Assembly: GCA_958295875.1 (NCBI GenBank)
Contig: OY282379.1
Span: forward strand, 62,001 to 126,000
DNA length: 64,000 nt
Direction of reading: 5' to 3'
Source: an uncultured Pseudomonadales bacterium
GTDB lineage: Bacteria; Pseudomonadota; Gammaproteobacteria; Pseudomonadales; Azotimanducaceae
Of this stretch, positions 9,324-18,742 are shown piece after piece. The notes under the pieces were generated by a model that was not told the origin of the DNA, did no database searches, and worked only from the letters and a program-made list of their open reading frames with translations. Every line of letters starts with the position of its first letter. The first letter of the stretch is position 1. Position numbers and translations under genes: made by a program.

Positions 9324-9752
9324 TCAACGTCGGTTCGGTTCCGTCGGGTCGCGCCCATCCCGCGGCGCGCCAGTGCCGGAGGAGCCCATGAAGATCTTGC
9401 TGCCGTCCTCGAAGGTGATGTCGCGACCGTTGGCGCGTTGCGAGCGATCCTTGCTCTGGTAGCCATCCACCACGATCAACGTGCCCGGCGTCAGCGAATT
9501 GCGGCTCAGGCCGCGCCGCAACAAGGTGTTCGGCGTGCCCCCCTCCACCATCCACACCTCTTTGCCGCCGGCATCAGTGGTGTGTTCGAGGTGAATCCAA
9601 GCGTGTGGGTTCACCCACTCCACCTTGACCACCGGCCCTCTCAGCACCAAAGGGCGGTTCGGGTCGAACTCGGCCCCGAACGCATGATGGGCGGCAGCCG
9701 GCGCGCACGCCAACACAGCACCCGCCAACAACGTCAAACACTTCAAGCGCAT
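9324..9752 (-). CDS. DUF6152 family secreted protein
   Basis: A 142-residue protein with a clear Sec signal peptide (MRLKCLTLLAGAVLACAPAAA, cut before HHAF). The mature part carries the DUF6152 pattern: HHAFGAEFD, a VVKVEWVNPHAWIHL strand pair, and VVDGYQSKD. The family is periplasmic and of unknown function, probably a small beta-barrel. It is the last gene of a three-gene minus-strand cassette with two larger secreted proteins, separated by 30 bases. DUF6152 proteins often neighbour such proteins and TonB receptors (family knowledge). Confidence 0.8.
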   Translation of the reverse strand: MRLKCLTLLAGAVLACAPAAAHHAFGAEFDPNRPLVLRGPVVKVEWVNPHAWIHLEHTTDAGGKEVWMVEGGTPNTLLRRGLSRNSLTPGTLIVVDGYQSKDRSQRANGRDITFEDGSKIFMGSSGTGAPRDGRDPTEPNRR

Positions 9753-9782
9753 CTCGATTGCCTCGGTTGGTTGCTCAAAAGA

Positions 9783-10841
9783 TCACTCGGCGCCGCCGGC
9801 GGCCAGCCCATCGGCTTCCAAAAGCCTAGCGCCGCGCATGATGTTGCCGAGCGCGTAGTTCGCCTCGTGGCAAGCGTACTCGTACACGCTGGCGTCGGTC
9901 TCCGGCCACGGATACTCACCGCTCCACGGCTGCGTCCAAACTGTCGGATCCTCCACGGTGAAGCTGTACAGCAGCGTCTCATCGTTGAGCCGCTCGAAGC
10001 GCTCCACCACATGCAGGTTCTCCGACGCCGACGAGAGCCCCGGCGTGGCGCGGAAGTTCGTCGTGTCCACCACCAACGTGTCGCCTTCCCACCAACCGAT
10101 GGAATCCCCCATCCACTTGCGCACGGACGGCGGGGCATGTTCGCTGTTCAGGCGGATGATGCGCGCGTCATGCACCATCTCCACCAAGATCATCACATGG
10201 TCTGGCGTCTGCACGATGCGCTTCAGGTTGTTGTAAAGCACCGGCAGCATCGGCGGCCCGGACGTGGAGCCGAAGCCGAGCAGGCAGCGCTCGGCCAAGG
10301 GCCGCACCTCCGGGTCGTCATAGGGGCCAACGCCGTCGATGTCCAACCACCACGCGTGGCCCGTGTTCGGACGGAACATGGCGCGCCGGGCTGCCCTGCG
10401 GTCGCGCCCCGCCGGCGTCATGTCCGGCAGGCGGCCATTTTGCGGCTGGGTGATGATGGAGGTGCGGAACTGGCCGTCGATGGCGAACGTGTCCTCGCCG
10501 CGGTCAATCCAAAACGCGTTGTAGCCGCCCACATTGCCAGCCGCCCCCGGCGAACCGTCGCCACCTTCCGGCGGGGCGGTACGGTCTGGGTCGCTGTCGC
10601 GCTGGGCGGCCGCCATCGAGGCGCGCTCCCGCTCCGTGATCTCGCGGGCCCTTTCCGGCGTCAAGAACAGCTTGTCGCCGAACATCTCGGGGCGCTGCAG
10701 CGGCGTCAGCGTGGCCACGTCATAGTTGCCGGAGAGGTCTGGGCGGCCATCCGCGGTGCGCGGGATGTCCGCGGCGGCCATGCCGGCCACGCAAATCGCA
10801 GCGCCGGCCAGCGCAACACATGCCTCTCGACGCATGGTCAT
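9783..10841 (-). CDS. Secreted conserved hypothetical protein, paralogue of its upstream neighbour
   Basis: A 352-residue protein with a signal peptide (MRREACVALAGAAICVAGMAAA). The start ATG at 10841 overlaps the stop of the preceding gene in an ATGA junction, which argues for translational coupling. The mature part begins RTADGRPDLSGNYD and has a central WWEGDTLVVDTTNF motif also found in the upstream gene product (WEGDTLVVEVTGLN). The two are therefore diverged paralogues, each probably a periplasmic beta-rich protein. No enzymatic motif is evident. Such proteins are usually annotated only as hypothetical. Confidence 0.75.
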   Translation of the reverse strand: MTMRREACVALAGAAICVAGMAAADIPRTADGRPDLSGNYDVATLTPLQRPEMFGDKLFLTPERAREITERERASMAAAQRDSDPDRTAPPEGGDGSPGAAGNVGGYNAFWIDRGEDTFAIDGQFRTSIITQPQNGRLPDMTPAGRDRRAARRAMFRPNTGHAWWLDIDGVGPYDDPEVRPLAERCLLGFGSTSGPPMLPVLYNNLKRIVQTPDHVMILVEMVHDARIIRLNSEHAPPSVRKWMGDSIGWWEGDTLVVDTTNFRATPGLSSASENLHVVERFERLNDETLLYSFTVEDPTVWTQPWSGEYPWPETDASVYEYACHEANYALGNIMRGARLLEADGLAAGGAE

Positions 10842-11719
10842 CGCTCCAGCGGCTCGCGGCGCCACTCGCCGTACAGCAACTCTTCCACGAACTCGACGCA
10901 GCGGAAGTCCATCAACTGGATGTTCGCCTCTTTGCGGCGGTAGAGCGGCATGCTCATCTTCCAAGGACGCTCGAAGGTTTCGGGATCGTCGATGAGCGCT
11001 TCGTAAAGCAGGTGGTCTGGGCTGGTGGGCGTGTAGCGCTCCGTCACGGTCATGGCAGCGCTGTGGTGGTTGCCGGCGCGGTCGAACCACGTCTGGTCGT
11101 TGAGGCCCGTCACTTCCACGACCAAGGTGTCGCCTTCCCAACGGGCCACCGATTGCCCCATCCAAGAGTCAATGGGCGCGGGGCCTGGGTCTTCCGTGTA
11201 GATGTCGCGCACGGCGCCGTCCCACTGATAGGCAATGAACAGCTTGTCCTCGCCTTGGAATATCTGGAACGGGTGCGGCATGTAGGTGGCGCGCGGAACG
11301 CCGGGAAGGTAGCACTTCACCTCTGGATCGCGATTGATCCAATCCGCCTGATTCTCGCGCTTCTCGGCAAGCGCCTCCGGCTTGTATGGCAGCTTGCCGT
11401 CATGGACGACGCCCATGCCCGGCGGCACGGAGGCGACGGCGCCGAGCTTGTAGGTGGCAAGGGATGGCACCGGGCCGTGCGGGCCTTCGCGCATCTCCAT
11501 CGAAGCCCGCGCCATGTGCAGTTCGATGTCGTAGTGCGCGGCGTTCATCGCCTGCCAGATGCCGTTCAGGTCTGGATGCTCGCCGCCCGGCCCGCGCGGC
11601 GCGACATACCCCGCGTCGCTGGCCGCGGCTTCATGGGCCGCGGCAACGCCGCCATGTTCGAGCAACGCCCCCGACAGCGCCAGCGCCGCCCCGACAACCG
11701 CCATGACCGCTCGCCGCAT
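10838..11719 (-). CDS. Secreted conserved hypothetical protein, first gene of cassette
   Basis: A 293-residue protein. ATG 11719 is chosen because a GGGAGAGG ribosome site lies just upstream and the signal peptide (RRAVMAVVGAALALSGALL) starts there. An ATG 42 bases further up would add a charged extension. The mature protein begins with PDLNGIWQAMN and carries SWMGQSVARWEGDTLVVEV, the motif shared with the next gene. It is the first gene of the cassette ending in the DUF6152 gene. The function is unknown. The paired secreted proteins suggest a shared envelope complex or a substrate-processing role (inference). Confidence 0.75.
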   Translation of the reverse strand: MRRAVMAVVGAALALSGALLEHGGVAAAHEAAASDAGYVAPRGPGGEHPDLNGIWQAMNAAHYDIELHMARASMEMREGPHGPVPSLATYKLGAVASVPPGMGVVHDGKLPYKPEALAEKRENQADWINRDPEVKCYLPGVPRATYMPHPFQIFQGEDKLFIAYQWDGAVRDIYTEDPGPAPIDSWMGQSVARWEGDTLVVEVTGLNDQTWFDRAGNHHSAAMTVTERYTPTSPDHLLYEALIDDPETFERPWKMSMPLYRRKEANIQLMDFRCVEFVEELLYGEWRREPLER

Positions 11720-11776
11720 ATGCCTCTCCCGCCAAAATCGCGCAGGGGTGAAGTGTTCCACGAACTGCCTGCCAGA

Positions 11777-11782
11777 TACAAT
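11777..11782 (+). promoter_or_regulatory. Possible -10 element for the DUF2784 gene
   Basis: TACAAT stands 30 bases upstream of the ATG at 11812, in a 92-base divergent intergenic region. No good -35 hexamer is seen at the proper distance, so the call rests on the -10 alone. Confidence 0.3.
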
Positions 11783-11811
11783 GCGCCGGTGACGATGCCT
11801 TGGACTCGGCT

Positions 11812-12183
11812 ATGAGCCACGGGCTGGCCGCGGATGCGCTCGTCATCCTCCATGCAGCGTTCATTGCCTTCGTGGTGTTCGGCGGCCTGTTGGCGCTGCG
11901 CTGGCGCTGGCTGGCCGCTTTGCACCTGCCGGCCGCGGCATGGGGGGTACTCATCGAGGCGTTCGGCTGGACTTGCCCGCTCACGCCGTTGGAGCTGAGC
12001 TGGCGCGCCGCCGCGGGCGAGGCTGGCGACGATGGCGGCTTCATCGAGCGCTATCTGGTCGTCGCGCTGTATCCGCCCGGGCTCACCCGAGCCGCGCAAT
12101 GGGCGCTCGCGGCACTGCTCCTGCTCGGCAATGGCGTCGTCTACGCCTTTTGGCTGCGACGGGCGCGACGCTCACCGCCATGA
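11812..12183 (+). CDS. DUF2784 family membrane protein
   Basis: A 123-residue inner-membrane protein with about four helices. DUF2784 features are visible: an LHAAFIAFVVFGGL first helix, the loop FGWTCPLTPLE after the second, and a final VVYAFWLRRARR helix and positive tail. The function of the family is unknown. ATG 11812 gives the normal family start (ADALVILHAAFI); a TTG at 11800 would add four residues. It is transcribed alone and converges with the glycosyltransferase gene 14 bases away. Confidence 0.82.
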   Translation: MSHGLAADALVILHAAFIAFVVFGGLLALRWRWLAALHLPAAAWGVLIEAFGWTCPLTPLELSWRAAAGEAGDDGGFIERYLVVALYPPGLTRAAQWALAALLLLGNGVVYAFWLRRARRSPP

Positions 12184-12197
12184 GGCCTAGAGCGCCC

Positions 12198-14468
12198 TCA
12201 CGACCCCGCCGGGAACTTGCCAGACCAGCCAGCGCGCCCATCGGCACCGCGCTGCCCGGTCTCGATGGTGGCGATGGGATAGCTCGGCAGTTTATGCACT
12301 GCCAAGCAACGGGCGCCGTCCACGACGCCATGCGCCGAGAAGGCGAAATCCAGCTCGTCAAAGCCGACGGCGCGGCGGTGGTCCGGCAAATCCTCGGCAC
12401 GGACAGGCGACACGCGCACAAAGAACGGTTGGCGCCGGTCCGCCGCGGCGCAACGCTCCTTGGCATAGATGAGTTGCCCGTCGCGCAAGTGAACGTCGAA
12501 GGTGGAACGAATGGCCGGCGGCGGCGCTTGCGCCAGTGCCGCCGCGGCAATCCGCGCCACATACACTCGAAATGATCGCGCCCACACGAGATAGCCGCCA
12601 CCCGGCACATGCTGCCCCGCGTCGACGCGCTCGATCGGGTACGCCGGCAGCGGCGCCAAGGCAACGCACGCCGGCGGCACTTCCGCGCCCCGCTCATCAA
12701 AGCTGAAGTCCAAGTTCTCAAAACCAAAGCGTTGCCGATGGGCAGGCAAATCCGCCACCGACGCCGGCTTCACCCGCAGCATGAACGGCCCCATCGACTG
12801 CACGTCGTGACAGGGCGCCATGGCGTAGATCACACGCCGCCCCGCGTAGTCCAGAAAGGCGTCGAATCGCGGCCGCAGTGCAACCCCTTGGGCGTGCAAC
12901 GCACCGAGGGCGCGCAACGCAGTGCCCACGTTGCCGAGCGCCGCCGACAAGTCCGGCAGGTCGAATAGCTTGAAGGAACCGCTTTGCGCCACCTTGAGCG
13001 TGGTGCCAGCCGCCACCCACCTGTAAACGCCGCCCAGTGCGTCGTCGTTGAACGACGCCAGCCACAGCCGCTCCACGCCAGCCTGATGCAGGCGCAGCAA
13101 ATCCGCGACGAGCGCCTGCTCGCAGGCCTCCGTCCCTCTCCATGAGCACCAGGGGCCGTAATGGAACTGCGCGTCGAGCTCCTTGAAGTGAAACTGCGCG
13201 ACGCTCGCCGAACGAAACGGCACATACACGACGGCACTGCCCACATGGCGCTCCATCGCGGCCAACATGGCGTTCGCGTCGCCCCGCGCCCGCCATGGGT
13301 GCCCCGCCACCGCGCTGACGCCCACGATGACGATGGCGCCAGCCGCGACGACACTCACAGCGCGGCGGGGCAGTGTCGCCATGCCGGCCACGGCGGCGTG
13401 CATGGCATGGCCCAAAGCGATCCAGGCGATTGGCGCCAGATACATGGTCTGGCGGACGCCCCCCAAGGGATACAGGCGCAGCGCCGCGGCAGCGATCGCG
13501 GCGCCAAGGGCGACGCCAAACAGCAGCGGAATCGGCCCCAAACGACGCCGGCCGACGATGCGCATGCAAACGACCGCGGCCAACGCGGCAAGGCCCAGTG
13601 CGGCAACGGGCATCGAAGCGTGGTGCGCGAGGAACTCCCAAACCTTCGCGGCGGCGAACTCGCCGAGCGCGGCAATGTCGCCGAGGCTGCCATCGTAGAG
13701 GTGGCGCAAGTGCCCCGGCCCGTAGTAGCCCTCGCCAACAGAGGTGATGCCGCCCCGCTGTTCGCCAAGCGTGACCATCCAGCTCAGGGCGCTGCCGGCA
13801 CCAAGGCAGGCCCATGCCGCAACGGCGCCGATGGCGCGGTGCCATAACTCTCGCCGCGGCGCCCGCGGTTGCCCGCTAGGAGGGGCTAGGGAGCGGTGCA
13901 GTTGCCAAAGAGATAAGGTCAGCACGACCGCGGCGCAGAGCAACGCCAACCCATATTGAACGGATGGCGCGATCAAGAGCGCAATGCACAGCAACACCGG
14001 GTGCCTGCCGCGCGCGGCTTGCAGGAAACCAACCGTTAGCAGCACGGCCAGCAGCGCGTCGATGGAGTACTCCCGCGCGTCTTGCGCATGGCCAATGGCC
14101 GGCACCGAGAACGTCGCCATCGCCGCCGCCAGCCATGCCGCGACGCGGCTCACGCCGGCGCGGGGCAGCCAGAACAGAAGCGCTGCCACGGCCAAGACGC
14201 TGGCGATCGCTGGGATGATGCGGATGGCAAAGGGGCCAGCGTCGAACTGTTGCACCGTATGGAGCAACCACGGATACACAATCGGGCTCGAGTTGCGCTC
14301 CCGCGTGTTGTCCAGCACCTGCGCGAGCGTCAGTTCCGCGGCCGCCAGTTGCGAGGCAACGGACTCGTCGAGCCAAACAATCTCCTCGCCCAGCGCATAG
14401 AGCCGCAGCGTCGCTGCGACGGCCAACAGCGCGATGGCTGCGAGCAGGTACACGCGCCGCGGCGTCAT
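12198..14468 (-). CDS. GT39-like membrane glycosyltransferase with duplicated C-terminal domain
   Basis: About 756 residues. The N-terminal 430 or so residues form an ArnT/PMT-like multi-pass membrane domain. After TM1 comes WLDESVASQL, carrying the acidic catalytic pair of family-39 enzymes, which transfer sugars from lipid-phosphate donors at the periplasmic face. A soluble region follows, then two tandem copies of a domain of roughly 100 residues (about 536-650 and 657-750). Each copy has FDxxL...IYA...C, FxLRVxP/FVRVSP, DLPxHR, FGFENLDFSF / VGFDELDFAF, a Cys, LPxYPI and a TGQ/AGQ end. ATG 14468 is preferred because it just precedes TM1; a TTG at 14537 is the alternative. The acceptor is unknown. 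Confidence 0.75.
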   Translation of the reverse strand: MTPRRVYLLAAIALLAVAATLRLYALGEEIVWLDESVASQLAAAELTLAQVLDNTRERNSSPIVYPWLLHTVQQFDAGPFAIRIIPAIASVLAVAALLFWLPRAGVSRVAAWLAAAMATFSVPAIGHAQDAREYSIDALLAVLLTVGFLQAARGRHPVLLCIALLIAPSVQYGLALLCAAVVLTLSLWQLHRSLAPPSGQPRAPRRELWHRAIGAVAAWACLGAGSALSWMVTLGEQRGGITSVGEGYYGPGHLRHLYDGSLGDIAALGEFAAAKVWEFLAHHASMPVAALGLAALAAVVCMRIVGRRRLGPIPLLFGVALGAAIAAAALRLYPLGGVRQTMYLAPIAWIALGHAMHAAVAGMATLPRRAVSVVAAGAIVIVGVSAVAGHPWRARGDANAMLAAMERHVGSAVVYVPFRSASVAQFHFKELDAQFHYGPWCSWRGTEACEQALVADLLRLHQAGVERLWLASFNDDALGGVYRWVAAGTTLKVAQSGSFKLFDLPDLSAALGNVGTALRALGALHAQGVALRPRFDAFLDYAGRRVIYAMAPCHDVQSMGPFMLRVKPASVADLPAHRQRFGFENLDFSFDERGAEVPPACVALAPLPAYPIERVDAGQHVPGGGYLVWARSFRVYVARIAAAALAQAPPPAIRSTFDVHLRDGQLIYAKERCAAADRRQPFFVRVSPVRAEDLPDHRRAVGFDELDFAFSAHGVVDGARCLAVHKLPSYPIATIETGQRGADGRAGWSGKFPAGS

Positions 14469-14616
14469 GCGGCGCAGCGCCGGCCGCAGCCAAGGCAACA
14501 AGCTAGCGCTTCGCTCCAACACGCCTCTTAGCGTCAAAGACGGCTGCGGGGAAAGCAGGAGGGGTGAAGAGGCCGGCTGGTCTGGGGTTCAGCGGCGAGC
14601 ATCACAGCGGTGCGCA

Positions 14617-16092
14617 TCAGCGCGGTGTCGCTGGCGGCGGCGCCGGTCCGAACGGATTGGCGTTGCGCCACCAACCCAGCCCCAAGTCTTGGGCGGGATC
14701 GTAGTTGGGATTGTGGGTGGGAAGCTTCGTGCCCACGCTCGCCAAGTAGCTTTTGAGCTCGGCAAAGAGCGCGTTCGCCACAGCCGGGCGGAACCGCGAC
14801 AAGTCCGTGGTTTCACCCAAGTCGAGCGACAGGTCGAAGAGATATGCGCGCTCTGCATCGAGCTCCCAGACGAGCTTGTGGTCACCGCGCCGAATGGCAG
14901 CCTGCGGGGCGACGTGCTTCATGTTGCGATAGGCGCCGTAGTACCAAATCAGCGCCTCGGTGCCGCGCTCCACGTCGCCTTGGCCATCATTGGCCAGCAC
15001 CTCGCGCAAGCTGCCGCCATCGATGTCATCCGCCAAGGCGTTGGTGGCGCCCACCCAATCCTTGATGGTCGGCAGCAAGTCGTAACCGATGGCCGGCACA
15101 TGGCTGCGCGAACCGGCCCGGATGCCCGGGCCGCTGATGAAGAGGGGCACACGGATGCCACCTTCGAACACATGCGTCTTGCCAAGGCGCAGGGGGCGGT
15201 TGTTGGTGACATAGCCATCCGCTTCGCCGCCGTTGTCCGACGTGTAGATGACGTAGGTGTCCTCATCGAGGCCAAGTGCTTCCAAGGCGTCCAGGATGCG
15301 GCCAACGCCCGCGTCCAATTCGGCGGTCATCGCGGCATAGGCCGTGTTGGTGTGGTTCGTGCTCGCCATGTCTTTGAACGCATCGATGGTCTCGCCCTTG
15401 GCCAGCACCGGCGTGTGGACGGCGTAGTAGGACACTTGCGCGAAGAACGGTCGCCCCGACTCGGCGTGCTCGCGAATGAAGGCAATGGCCTCGTCCGTCA
15501 CGGCGCCGGAGCGTTTCGGGTCTGGCGCGCCGGCACGTCCTTCGGCGTTCGTGGTGAGGCCGCTATGCGCATCGTAACCGTGCAGCGCGGGAGACTCGCC
15601 ACCCATGTGCCACTTGCCGAAGTGCCCCGCCGCGTAGTCGGCGTCGTGCACCTTCAAGAACTCCGCGATGGTGATTTCGGCGTCCGCCAGATGCGCTACC
15701 GGCAACGGCACCACCATCGGCTTGTTGACGTACATGGCGTCGTGGAAGAACTGGATGCCGGCCACCCCTTCTGCGTTTGGCACGACGTCGATGATGTCGG
15801 TGGCGCCGAGACGCGCCGCGGTCTTGCCCGTTTGGATGCTCATGCGCGTCGGCGAACAATTGGGCGCCGGCGAATAAGCATTTGAGAACGTCATGCCCCG
15901 CGCGGCGATGCGCTCCAGGTTCGGCGTCCGATACAAGTCGCTCACCGCTCCCGGCACGCGGTCGTCCATTTGCACGGACGAACCGGTCCAACCTTGGTCG
16001 TCCGCCAAGATCAAGACGATGTTCTGCGCCGCGGCATGGCTCGACGCGGCCACCACGGCCACCGCCAAGCCACGCCACACGCTGCGTTTCAC
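14617..16092 (-). CDS. Sulfatase (formylglycine-dependent), secreted
   Basis: A 491-residue alkaline-phosphatase-fold sulfatase. A signal peptide ends in SSHAAA, after which the mature protein opens with NIVLILADDQG, where the paired Asp residues bind calcium. The maturation motif CSPTRMSIQTG fits C-x-P-x-R-x4-TG; its Cys is converted to formylglycine by FGE. The GKWHMGG, HTPV and TSDNGG segments supply further active-site residues. GTG 16092 is chosen because the signal peptide begins there, though no strong ribosome site is seen. It probably removes sulfate esters from an imported or extracellular glycan or ester. It lies 38 bases downstream of a TonB receptor in the same direction, with a TPR-sulfotransferase further upstream. 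Confidence 0.87.
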   Translation of the reverse strand: MKRSVWRGLAVAVVAASSHAAAQNIVLILADDQGWTGSSVQMDDRVPGAVSDLYRTPNLERIAARGMTFSNAYSPAPNCSPTRMSIQTGKTAARLGATDIIDVVPNAEGVAGIQFFHDAMYVNKPMVVPLPVAHLADAEITIAEFLKVHDADYAAGHFGKWHMGGESPALHGYDAHSGLTTNAEGRAGAPDPKRSGAVTDEAIAFIREHAESGRPFFAQVSYYAVHTPVLAKGETIDAFKDMASTNHTNTAYAAMTAELDAGVGRILDALEALGLDEDTYVIYTSDNGGEADGYVTNNRPLRLGKTHVFEGGIRVPLFISGPGIRAGSRSHVPAIGYDLLPTIKDWVGATNALADDIDGGSLREVLANDGQGDVERGTEALIWYYGAYRNMKHVAPQAAIRRGDHKLVWELDAERAYLFDLSLDLGETTDLSRFRPAVANALFAELKSYLASVGTKLPTHNPNYDPAQDLGLGWWRNANPFGPAPPPATPR

Positions 16093-16130
16093 CGCGCGAC
16101 TAGGGCACCCATCCTCGGCGGTGCCCGTCG

Positions 16131-18524
16131 CTACGACTGGCCGAAGATCAGCCGCAAGCCGATGGTGCGCGGCTGATTGGTGGTGACGCGGGGATCGTAG
16201 TAGCCGCTGTTCTGGAATATCTCGGCGCGCTCGTCCGTCGCGTTGGTGACGAACACCTCCGCCGCCCAACTGCCGAACGACATGCCGCCGCGCAATTGCA
16301 GCAGCGAGTACGCATCCATGATGACCGGCGCTTGCTCGCTTTGCCGCGCCAACAGGTTCCAACGCTCGTCCGTATATGACCAAGCGGCGTGCCCGTAGAC
16401 CTCGCGGCCATTGTTCAACGGCCGCGTATAGCGCAGACCGAGCGTGTACGACCACTCGGGCACATGGGCGAGGCGCCGTCCATCCTCGGCATAGACGAAG
16501 CGCTCTTCCCGGGCGATGGTGGCGAAATCGCCCTCCAACTCGGCGGTGTTGTAGGCGACGCCGGCGCGCAGTTCCAAGTTGTAGCTGAGCCGCGCCGTTA
16601 GATCCACCTCCACGCCGCGGATCTGCGAGCCTTCCACGTTGCGGCGAAACTCGAAGGGCACGGTGAGCAGGTCATACAGCGTCGTCTGGAAGTTCTCCCA
16701 GTCGATGACATAGGCGGCGCCGTTCAAATGCACCCTGCCGTCGCCGAGGGTCGCCTTCCAGCCAATCTCGTAAGACTTCGTGTAGTCCGCCTGCACGAAC
16801 ACGGGCACCTCTTCGTGCGTGACGTTCGGGTTGCGGAAACCAGGACGCACGCCCTCGCCGTAGCCGAAGTAGACGAGCAAGTCATCGGTCAAGTCGTAAC
16901 GAACGTTGAACTTGTACGTCTCCTCGCGGATGTCCGGCGCTTGCTCGTTACGGTCGAACCCGCCCTTGGATTCCCACCCGTAGCCGCAGCTATAGCCCCA
17001 GTCGTCGCCGTCTTCCCACTGGAAGAAGCGCATCCCCGCCGACACGGTGAGGCGATCGCTGAAGTCCCACGAGACGTCTCCAAACACGGCGCTGACGTAG
17101 TCCTCGTATTTCCAGCCTGGGCAGCTCCACCACTCTTGCGGGAGCGGGTCCACGGCTTCGCGGCGGATGTAGTCTCCCGCCGGGCCGTTGTCGAAGTTGA
17201 TGTTGGGCATGCGCCAAAACAGGTAGCCGTTGCCCCAAGTCCGTTCGTGATAGGCGCCGACCAGCCAATTCATGCGGCTGCCATCGTCCGTCTTGGAGGT
17301 GAGCCGCACTTCATGCGCCACGCGGGAGGCGTTGTCCTCATGGTCGAAGTAGATGCTCGGGTCGCTGCAGCCCGTGGAGCTGTACCAGTAATAGTCCTCA
17401 CAGGCGTGCTGCTGGATCCAACTGCCGAACGATGCGTACTCCACATAGTCTGAGTAGTCATTGACGGCCAGATCTTGGCGGTCGTAGTACGAGCCGGCGT
17501 AGATGATGTCGCCGATGGGCGTCTCGCCAGTCAGCGTGAAGGCGTATTGCTTGGTGTCCACATCCACCCGCTCCGGGCCAAAGCGAGCCACCACCAAGTC
17601 TGACCTGCGGGTCGGGTCGTGGTCCCAAGCGCCGTCGGCCTCCAAAGTCTGGCTCAAGGCGGAGAGCGTGGCCTGCCATGTGTCGTTCAGGTCGAGGGAC
17701 AGGGCGAGCCGCCCGCCAGTGGTGGTCTCGTCGTTGTAGTCCTTCTCGGCCCAGCGGTCATTGTTCACGGTCACGCCGTTGCGGTAGACGCGCTCCTCAC
17801 GCACGTTGTCCACAAAGCCGTTGGACTGCGAATGCCAAATCACGCCACGCGCCGCCATCCGGTCAGACAAGGGCACGTTGACGAACCCCTTCGCCTCATA
17901 GGTGGTGTCGCCGTGGGCGATGCTGCCGCCCGAAATCTCGGAGCCGTAGTCGAACGCTTCCGTATCCGGCTTGTTGGTGATGATGCGCACGGTGCCGGAC
18001 ACGGCCGAGGCGCCGTAGTAGGTGCCTTCCGGGCCGCGCAGCACTTCGATGCGCTCGATGTCGTAGAGGTGGATGTCTGGCGGGCCGCCGCGCCGCCCGC
18101 TCACCGGTTGCTCGTCCAGATAGTAGGCGGTGGTCGCCTCGTTGGTGCGGCCGATATGCGGGATGCCGCCATCCGCGACGCCGCGGATGTGCATGATCTG
18201 GCTGCCCGGGCCGACGCTGATGTAGGAAATCGAGGCGGTTTGATCCGCAAAGTCCTCGAAGCGCGAGATGTCGAGTTGCTCGATGTCGTCTGCGGTGAAC
18301 GCTTGGATGCTCACCGGCGTGTCTTGGATGTTGGACTCGCGCTTGCGGGCAGTGACGATGACCTCTTCAATCGCCGGCTGCGCGCCCTCTTCTTCCGCCG
18401 CCTCTTGGGCCAAGGCCGGCGCCGCAGCCATGCCGGAAGCCGCCGTGATGGCCAGAGCCAGCCGCGAGGGCTGAAAGCGCTGTGCGGCGCCGCCACGCCG
18501 CGCGGGGGACTTTCGGTTCAACAT
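16131..18524 (-). CDS. TonB-dependent outer-membrane receptor
   Basis: A 797-residue receptor. The Ala-rich signal peptide ends near PALAQ. Next come a TonB box-like EEVIVTARKR, a plug domain with IRGVADGG and IERIEVLRGPEGT..GASAVSGTVRIITNKP, and a beta-barrel ending GLRLIFGQS. It imports a ligand across the outer membrane using TonB energy; the ligand is unknown. ATG 18524 has a GAGAGG ribosome site. Several features (YLDEQPVS, RIITNKP, QTLEADGAWDHDP) are shared with the receptor at 39970-42819, so the two form one subfamily. It lies between a TPR-sulfotransferase and a sulfatase, suggesting a sulfated ligand or a sulfated partner protein (inference). Confidence 0.92.
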   Translation of the reverse strand: MLNRKSPARRGGAAQRFQPSRLALAITAASGMAAAPALAQEAAEEEGAQPAIEEVIVTARKRESNIQDTPVSIQAFTADDIEQLDISRFEDFADQTASISYISVGPGSQIMHIRGVADGGIPHIGRTNEATTAYYLDEQPVSGRRGGPPDIHLYDIERIEVLRGPEGTYYGASAVSGTVRIITNKPDTEAFDYGSEISGGSIAHGDTTYEAKGFVNVPLSDRMAARGVIWHSQSNGFVDNVREERVYRNGVTVNNDRWAEKDYNDETTTGGRLALSLDLNDTWQATLSALSQTLEADGAWDHDPTRRSDLVVARFGPERVDVDTKQYAFTLTGETPIGDIIYAGSYYDRQDLAVNDYSDYVEYASFGSWIQQHACEDYYWYSSTGCSDPSIYFDHEDNASRVAHEVRLTSKTDDGSRMNWLVGAYHERTWGNGYLFWRMPNINFDNGPAGDYIRREAVDPLPQEWWSCPGWKYEDYVSAVFGDVSWDFSDRLTVSAGMRFFQWEDGDDWGYSCGYGWESKGGFDRNEQAPDIREETYKFNVRYDLTDDLLVYFGYGEGVRPGFRNPNVTHEEVPVFVQADYTKSYEIGWKATLGDGRVHLNGAAYVIDWENFQTTLYDLLTVPFEFRRNVEGSQIRGVEVDLTARLSYNLELRAGVAYNTAELEGDFATIAREERFVYAEDGRRLAHVPEWSYTLGLRYTRPLNNGREVYGHAAWSYTDERWNLLARQSEQAPVIMDAYSLLQLRGGMSFGSWAAEVFVTNATDERAEIFQNSGYYDPRVTTNQPRTIGLRLIFGQS

Positions 18525-18742
18525 GACTGCCTCTCCAGGAAACTCAATCGGGCAAGACTACTCCATGCGCCACGCGGCTGAAACCCGCTTGCGGGCGGGC
18601 GCCCGTTGCGTCAAACAAGGCATGGAGGGCTTGACCGCGGCGCATCTGCCCCATTTCGCCCCTGCCACCATCGCCCGCGATGGCAATGCCAAGCCGCCGA
18701 GCGTGCGGGCCGGCAAGTACCCTCCTGGGCCGCGCCGGGCCC

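Noticed and set aside
8277-10943. An 888-codon plus-strand open frame
   Set aside because: It runs antisense across three well-supported minus-strand genes and is rich in Arg, His and Gly, the usual shadow of high-G+C codon use. No domain is recognisable.
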